NCBI RefSeq assembly: GCF_039542905.1 | Contig: NZ_BAABIS010000001.1 | Coordinates: 2,666,001 to 2,730,000, forward strand | DNA: 64,000 nt | Direction of reading: 5' to 3' | From: Kitasatospora terrestris | GTDB lineage: Bacteria; Actinomycetota; Actinomycetes; Streptomycetales; Streptomycetaceae | Shown here: piece after piece, positions 60,396 to 64,000 of the stretch | Layout of the letters: each line of letters starts with the position of its first letter | Position numbering within the stretch: position 1 is the first letter of the stretch | Position numbers and translations under genes: made by a program | Notes under the pieces: model-generated | Told to the model about the DNA's origin: nothing | Seen by the model: the letters and a program-made list of their open reading frames with translations, nothing else | The model's database searches: none

Positions 60396-63095
60396 TCAGA
60401 GACCCGCGGCGGTGATGTGGTTGAGCTGGCCGGTGGCGCCGGCGGCCTCGTAGGAGTTCACCTGGACGGCGCCGCTCCACCGCCCGGCGGTGTAGTCACC
60501 GGTGACTGTCTGAAGCGCGCGCCAGCCGTCCAGCCCGAAGATCCGGAGGGTGTTGCCGGTGGAGGCCGCCGCCACCTCCGTGACGGCTGTCAGGCCGCTG
60601 GCGGCGGAGATATCGCCCCAGCCGGTCCAGTAGCCCGCCGCGTAGTCACCGGTGATCTCGTGGACCCGGCCGTTCGCCAGCGCCACCACGTGGAACCGCG
60701 AGCCCGGTGTGGAGGCCGCCGCGAGCTGGGTGATGCCGGCCGGACCACCGTAGGCGGCGGTCACGTCGCCGTGGCTCCACCGCCCCCGGGTGTAGTCGCC
60801 GTCGGCCACCCGGACGTGATGGTCGGCACCCAGCACCGCCACGTGCAGCACGTTCCCGGTGGTCCCCGCCGCAATGCTGTAGACCCCGGTCGGCATCCCC
60901 GCCGCGGCGGTGATGTCCCCCCACTTCGACCAGGTGCCGGACGCCCGGTCGCCGGACGCCTCGTACACCCGGGCGCCCGCGACCGCCACCAGGTGGGTGC
61001 TGTTGCCGATCGAGGCCGCCGAGATCTGGGTGATGAGGCCCGACAGCGGACCCGGGCCGGCAACCTCCTTCCACGGCAGCCACTGGCCCTGCGCCACCCC
61101 GCCCGCCGCCGGGCCGAGGTTGCGGTCGGCGGTGTAGATCTTGCCCTCGGCCAGGACGAAGGTCCGCAAATACTGGTCCGCGGTGGTCGCCGAGGTCATC
61201 CAGAGGATCCGGTTGACGTCGAACGGGGCACCGTCCCGAGGCACCGACAGGAACGGCGCCCACACGCCCTTGGTGTAGTTGGCACCGGTGCCCATCAGGT
61301 CGCCGAGGGCCGTGTTGGCGAGCACCTGGACCCGCTGACCGGGCTGCAGCGATCCGAGGTAGGCGCCGTTGTCCAGGTCGACGGTCCTGGTGACCGTGCT
61401 GGTCCGACCGGCCTCGTCGGTGACGGTCACGGTGACCGGGTAACTGCCCGGCGTGTAGTACCGGTGCTCGACGCTGCGCCCGTCCGGACTCGAAGCACGA
61501 CCGCCGTCGCCGAAGTCCACGTCGACCTTGGTCACCACGTACGGCGAGTCGATCCGGGGCGTCACCGCCACGTTGAGCGGTCCGCTCACCGAGAAGTCGA
61601 AGGCCACCGCCAACGGAGCGGGATCCTTGACCACCACCGAGGAGTTGAAGGTGCCGCTCACCTGGGCGCCCTGGACGTCGGTCGCGGCGACCGACAGTCC
61701 GTAGTAGTTGCCGGGCTTGGTGTAGGTGTGCACCACGGTCGGCTCGGTGGACCGCACCGGGGCGGTGCCGTCGCCGAAAGTGAACACATAGTCGGCCTGC
61801 GGGAGGCCGAAGGTGTTGACCGGCTTGGCGGTCACCTTCACCGTGAACGGCGCGGGCCCCTGCAGCGTGGGAACGTCGGCGGTCACCGCGAGCCCGACCG
61901 AGGCCTGCCCGGACAGCTCGTACGCGCCGCGGTCGCGCACCGCGCCGTTCGGAGCCGTGTTGGCGACGTTCGGGTCGTCGGTCGGCCTCACCCCGAGCAG
62001 GTCGGTGTCCACCCCCGGTGCGCTCGGGTCCGCCGAGTCGACGGCGCCCTTCATCGACTCCGGCAGCACCAGGCCCTGCGAGAGGTTGAGGTCGAACGGG
62101 ACGTCGAGGTCGAGGTCGTGCGCGGCCTGGCCGGGCTGCGCCGCGGCGAACGCGGCCGCCGTCGGGTACGCGGTGCCGGCCCAGGTGTACGCCGAAGCGT
62201 CCGACCACGGGTGCACCGTGTTGTAGTCCACCTTCGACCCGGCGGTCGACGCCGCGGAGACGGAGATCTCCGTCTCCCCGCGCTTGCCGGAGGTCGCGCC
62301 GCACCCGCTGTACAAGCCGACGGCGCCGCCGTACTGAGCGGTGATCACGTTGTTCTCGATCAGCGCGCCCGGCGAGGCCCCGTCGATCTTGACGCTCTCC
62401 GCGCAGGAGAAGGCGATGCTGTTGCCGGTGACCGCCGTGTTCGGCGCGTCCACCGCCGAGACCGCCGCCGAGGTCGTCTGGTTGAACTCGTTGGCGGTGA
62501 TCAGCGAGTCGTGCACCCCGGCGCCCACGGCGATCCCGCCGACGCTCCTGAAGAGGCTCCGGCTGAGCGTCACATGGTCGCTGCCGTCGGACAGCTGAGC
62601 GCTCAGCGGACCGGCGCTGCCGTACCGGATCCGGTCCAGCACCACCCGCGAGGAGTTGGCCACCGAGACCAGCGGGACGGTGGTCGCCGAGTAGTCGCTG
62701 TACAGCGAGAAGTTCTTCACCACCACGTCGTGCACGTTCGACAGCACCAGGGCATTCTTCGTACCGAGCACCGGATGCAGCGGGGTGGGCCCGTTCGCGG
62801 CCGTACCGACGAAGGTGATCGGCTTGTCCGGCGTACCGGAGTTGGTGATCGCCACCGTCTCCCGGTACGACCCGTCGACGATCTGGACGGTCTGGCCCGG
62901 CAGGGCCGCGTGGGCCGCGGCGGAGATCGTGCAGAACGGCCGGTCGGCCGCACCGCTGCCGGCGTCGGTGCAGGTGGTGGCCCTGTTGTTGACGTACAGC
63001 GTGCCCGCGGGATCCGCCGCCGACGCGGCGGTCGGCATGGCGACGAGGGCGGTGACGGCAGCCGCGGTGAGCGCGGCGGGCTGGCGCAGTCGCAC
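60396..63095 (-). CDS. Secreted beta-helix/PKD/propeller protein, array member 1 (proximal)
   Basis: The precursor of about 899 aa starts at GTG 63095 (VRLRQPAALTAAAVTALVAM), matching the RLRQ signal-peptide start of the other three, with GGAGAG 10 bases ahead; the frame stays open to 63185. The beta-helix has SCAESVKIDGASPGALIENNV. PKD domains carry FTFGDGTAPVRSTEPTVVHT and DFGDGGRASSPDGRSVEHRY. The blades include GNSTHLVAVAGARVYEASGD and GSRFHVVALANGRVHEITGD. As the first gene of the array it carries the likely promoter, in 63096-63280, although no boxes were clear. The CAT tRNA lies just upstream. Confidence 0.86.
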   Translation of the reverse strand: MRLRQPAALTAAAVTALVAMPTAASAADPAGTLYVNNRATTCTDAGSGAADRPFCTISAAAHAALPGQTVQIVDGSYRETVAITNSGTPDKPITFVGTAANGPTPLHPVLGTKNALVLSNVHDVVVKNFSLYSDYSATTVPLVSVANSSRVVLDRIRYGSAGPLSAQLSDGSDHVTLSRSLFRSVGGIAVGAGVHDSLITANEFNQTTSAAVSAVDAPNTAVTGNSIAFSCAESVKIDGASPGALIENNVITAQYGGAVGLYSGCGATSGKRGETEISVSAASTAGSKVDYNTVHPWSDASAYTWAGTAYPTAAAFAAAQPGQAAHDLDLDVPFDLNLSQGLVLPESMKGAVDSADPSAPGVDTDLLGVRPTDDPNVANTAPNGAVRDRGAYELSGQASVGLAVTADVPTLQGPAPFTVKVTAKPVNTFGLPQADYVFTFGDGTAPVRSTEPTVVHTYTKPGNYYGLSVAATDVQGAQVSGTFNSSVVVKDPAPLAVAFDFSVSGPLNVAVTPRIDSPYVVTKVDVDFGDGGRASSPDGRSVEHRYYTPGSYPVTVTVTDEAGRTSTVTRTVDLDNGAYLGSLQPGQRVQVLANTALGDLMGTGANYTKGVWAPFLSVPRDGAPFDVNRILWMTSATTADQYLRTFVLAEGKIYTADRNLGPAAGGVAQGQWLPWKEVAGPGPLSGLITQISAASIGNSTHLVAVAGARVYEASGDRASGTWSKWGDITAAAGMPTGVYSIAAGTTGNVLHVAVLGADHHVRVADGDYTRGRWSHGDVTAAYGGPAGITQLAAASTPGSRFHVVALANGRVHEITGDYAAGYWTGWGDISAASGLTAVTEVAAASTGNTLRIFGLDGWRALQTVTGDYTAGRWSGAVQVNSYEAAGATGQLNHITAAGL

Positions 63096-63280
63096 GTTGA
63101 AAAGACTCTCCATGAGGTGAGAAACGGGCACAGCTTGGCATTCGAACCACTGTTCCGTCGACTCGGTTTCCGGAATCGTCGTCAATGTCCCGAATGATCA
63201 GTTGCCCCCACCGCCCCGCCGGGTGACTTCACGGCGTGTCGGGGCCCTGCCCGCGAGGGGGCTGCTCTAGGTTGCCGAGG

Positions 63281-63354
63281 TGGGGCGGGTGGGACTCGAA
63301 CCCACGACCAGAGGATTATGAGTCCCCTGCTCTAACCGGCTGAGCTACCGCCCC
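63281..63354 (-). tRNA. tRNA with CAT anticodon (Met elongator or Ile2)
   Basis: Read on the minus strand: acceptor stem GGGGCGG/CCGCCCC, D arm GCTC...GAGC, anticodon loop CTCATAA (CAT), and T arm GTGGG-TTCGAGT-CCCAC, with discriminator A. The length is 74 nt and CCA is not encoded. The GACTCATAATC anticodon arm occurs both in elongator tRNA-Met and in lysidine-modified tRNA-Ile2. It is not the initiator, which lacks a paired 1-72 base and has a GGG/CCC anticodon stem. Confidence 0.92.
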
Positions 63355-63559
63355 CCGGGCCCGGCGACCTGCCGTCCGGGCCGACGTGCGCGGCCCCGGC
63401 AGCAGCAGACGGCCCCTCAGGGCCGTCCCGGGCAGCATAGCCGGTCGATCAGTCGCGGTGCGCGCCGGGGGCGCATCCGGGTATCCGGTGGCGGGCGCCG
63501 GCGGGCCGGGCGAAGCTCGATCATCGGCGGCTCGGGCGAGGGCGGCAGCGGTCGCCCTG

Positions 63560-64000
63560 GTGGTGACCGGGTACGGCTCCTCCAGGCGTCCGAGCGGCAC
63601 GCCGGGCGGCCCGGGCGCTGGCACCGCACCGGCCGGCACCACGCACACCGCGAAGGCGACCCCGCTCAACAGCCTGGTCGGCGCGGTCTTCACCAACGGC
63701 CCGGACGGCGAGACCCCGAACGGCGTCCGGCCGCTCGGCACGGTGACCGTGGACCCGAGCTGGCGGAGCAGTGGCGACCAGGACCTGGACGTGGCGCTCG
63801 CCATCGTGCAGGCGCAGAGTGGTCGGCAGGTGCAGGTGCTCGGCGCCAACCGGCTCGGCACCGACCCGGCTACCGGCTGACGGTGAAGGTCACCGGCTGC
63901 CCGAGCAGCGCGGACGCCCCGATCACCTGCGCCGGCCCGGCCCGGCCACCGAGCAGAGCCCCACCCAGTTGCGGATCGACTGCCCCGACCGGACCGGCGG
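63560..64000 (+). pseudogene. Degraded secreted trypsin-like (S1) protease, runs off the edge
   Basis: The frame holds ATPLNSLVGAVFTNGPDGE (the start of the mature S1 domain) and VDPSWRSSGDQDLDVALAIV, with the catalytic Asp in DLDVA. The segment with the catalytic His (normally TAAHC) between them is missing. A TGA occurs at 63878-63880. The homologous sequence goes on in a second frame (LTVKVTGCPSSADAPITCAG, 63877 on) and a third (SPTQLRIDCPDRTGG, after about 63945). Two frameshifts and one deletion are needed. The Ser region lies beyond the window. It is a remnant, probably of a streptomycete secreted protease. Confidence 0.7.

Noticed and set aside
57669..63197. A plus-strand open frame of 1842 codons
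   Set aside because: It lies antisense to two array genes. Its residues are almost all G, R, V, A, D and H, a codon-shadow composition, and there is no ribosome-binding site.
52055..63354. A genomic island integrated at the CAT tRNA
   Set aside because: No integrase gene and no second copy of the tRNA 3' end were found near 45-52 kb, and base composition matches the surroundings.

Overview
The window is very GC-rich DNA with strong third-position G/C, GTG and TTG starts and leader-poor genes. It is almost certainly an actinomycete chromosome of the Streptomyces/Kitasatospora type. The FasR-fabD-fabH-acpP-fabF block next to a DUF3145 gene, and aceE next to a DUF3052 gene, a peroxiredoxin and TerD genes, are typical core arrangements of that group. 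No rRNA, CRISPR array or phage is visible.

Layout. 1-2.5 kb: a gene end, tRNA-Val(TAC), a coiled-coil protein, a DUF4442 protein and an FmdB-like zinc ribbon. 2.5-13.7 kb: a tellurium-resistance-type (Ter) stress locus. It has a four-gene minus-strand biosynthetic module (C-C bond lyase, PRTase-TRSP, StiP/PELOTA, HAD), three TerD proteins, a TerA homologue and a TerC-like DUF475 membrane protein. 13.9-18.2 kb: peroxiredoxin, DUF3052, aceE. 18.3-22.9 kb: Ser/Thr kinase, small protein, DHA2 drug exporter and its divergent TetR regulator. 23.0-29.3 kb: a NarL-type two-component system, then two secreted DUF1023 hydrolases with an acyltransferase between them. 29.4-35.1 kb: truncated globin, WYL regulator, DinB-like protein, MerR/aldo-keto reductase pair, serine hydrolase, a frameshifted small gene and a pirin. 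35.2-40.8 kb: type II fatty acid synthase. 41.1-47.7 kb: MarR/MDR pair, LCP protein, a PLP enzyme and a secreted M9 collagenase.

47.7-52.0 kb is a nest of three insertion sequences at the collagenase stop codon. An IS4 copy was hit by an IS1380 element in its fifth codon, and an IS5 element landed in the IS4 target duplication. The duplications can be reconstructed exactly, and the collagenase's likely terminator now lies 4.3 kb away. 52.0-63.1 kb holds four tandem, co-directional paralogues (about 885-911 aa) of secreted proteins combining a beta-helix, PKD domains and a WG-repeat propeller. This is the least explained part of the window. It ends with a CAT-anticodon tRNA and the remnant of a secreted trypsin-like protease.

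Regulation is unusually readable here: the TetR, MerR, MarR, WYL, two-component and collagenase promoter regions each contain a clear inverted repeat placed sensibly relative to start sites or -10/-35 boxes. Starts given below were chosen from ribosome-binding sites and paralogue alignment and may differ by a few codons from other annotations.
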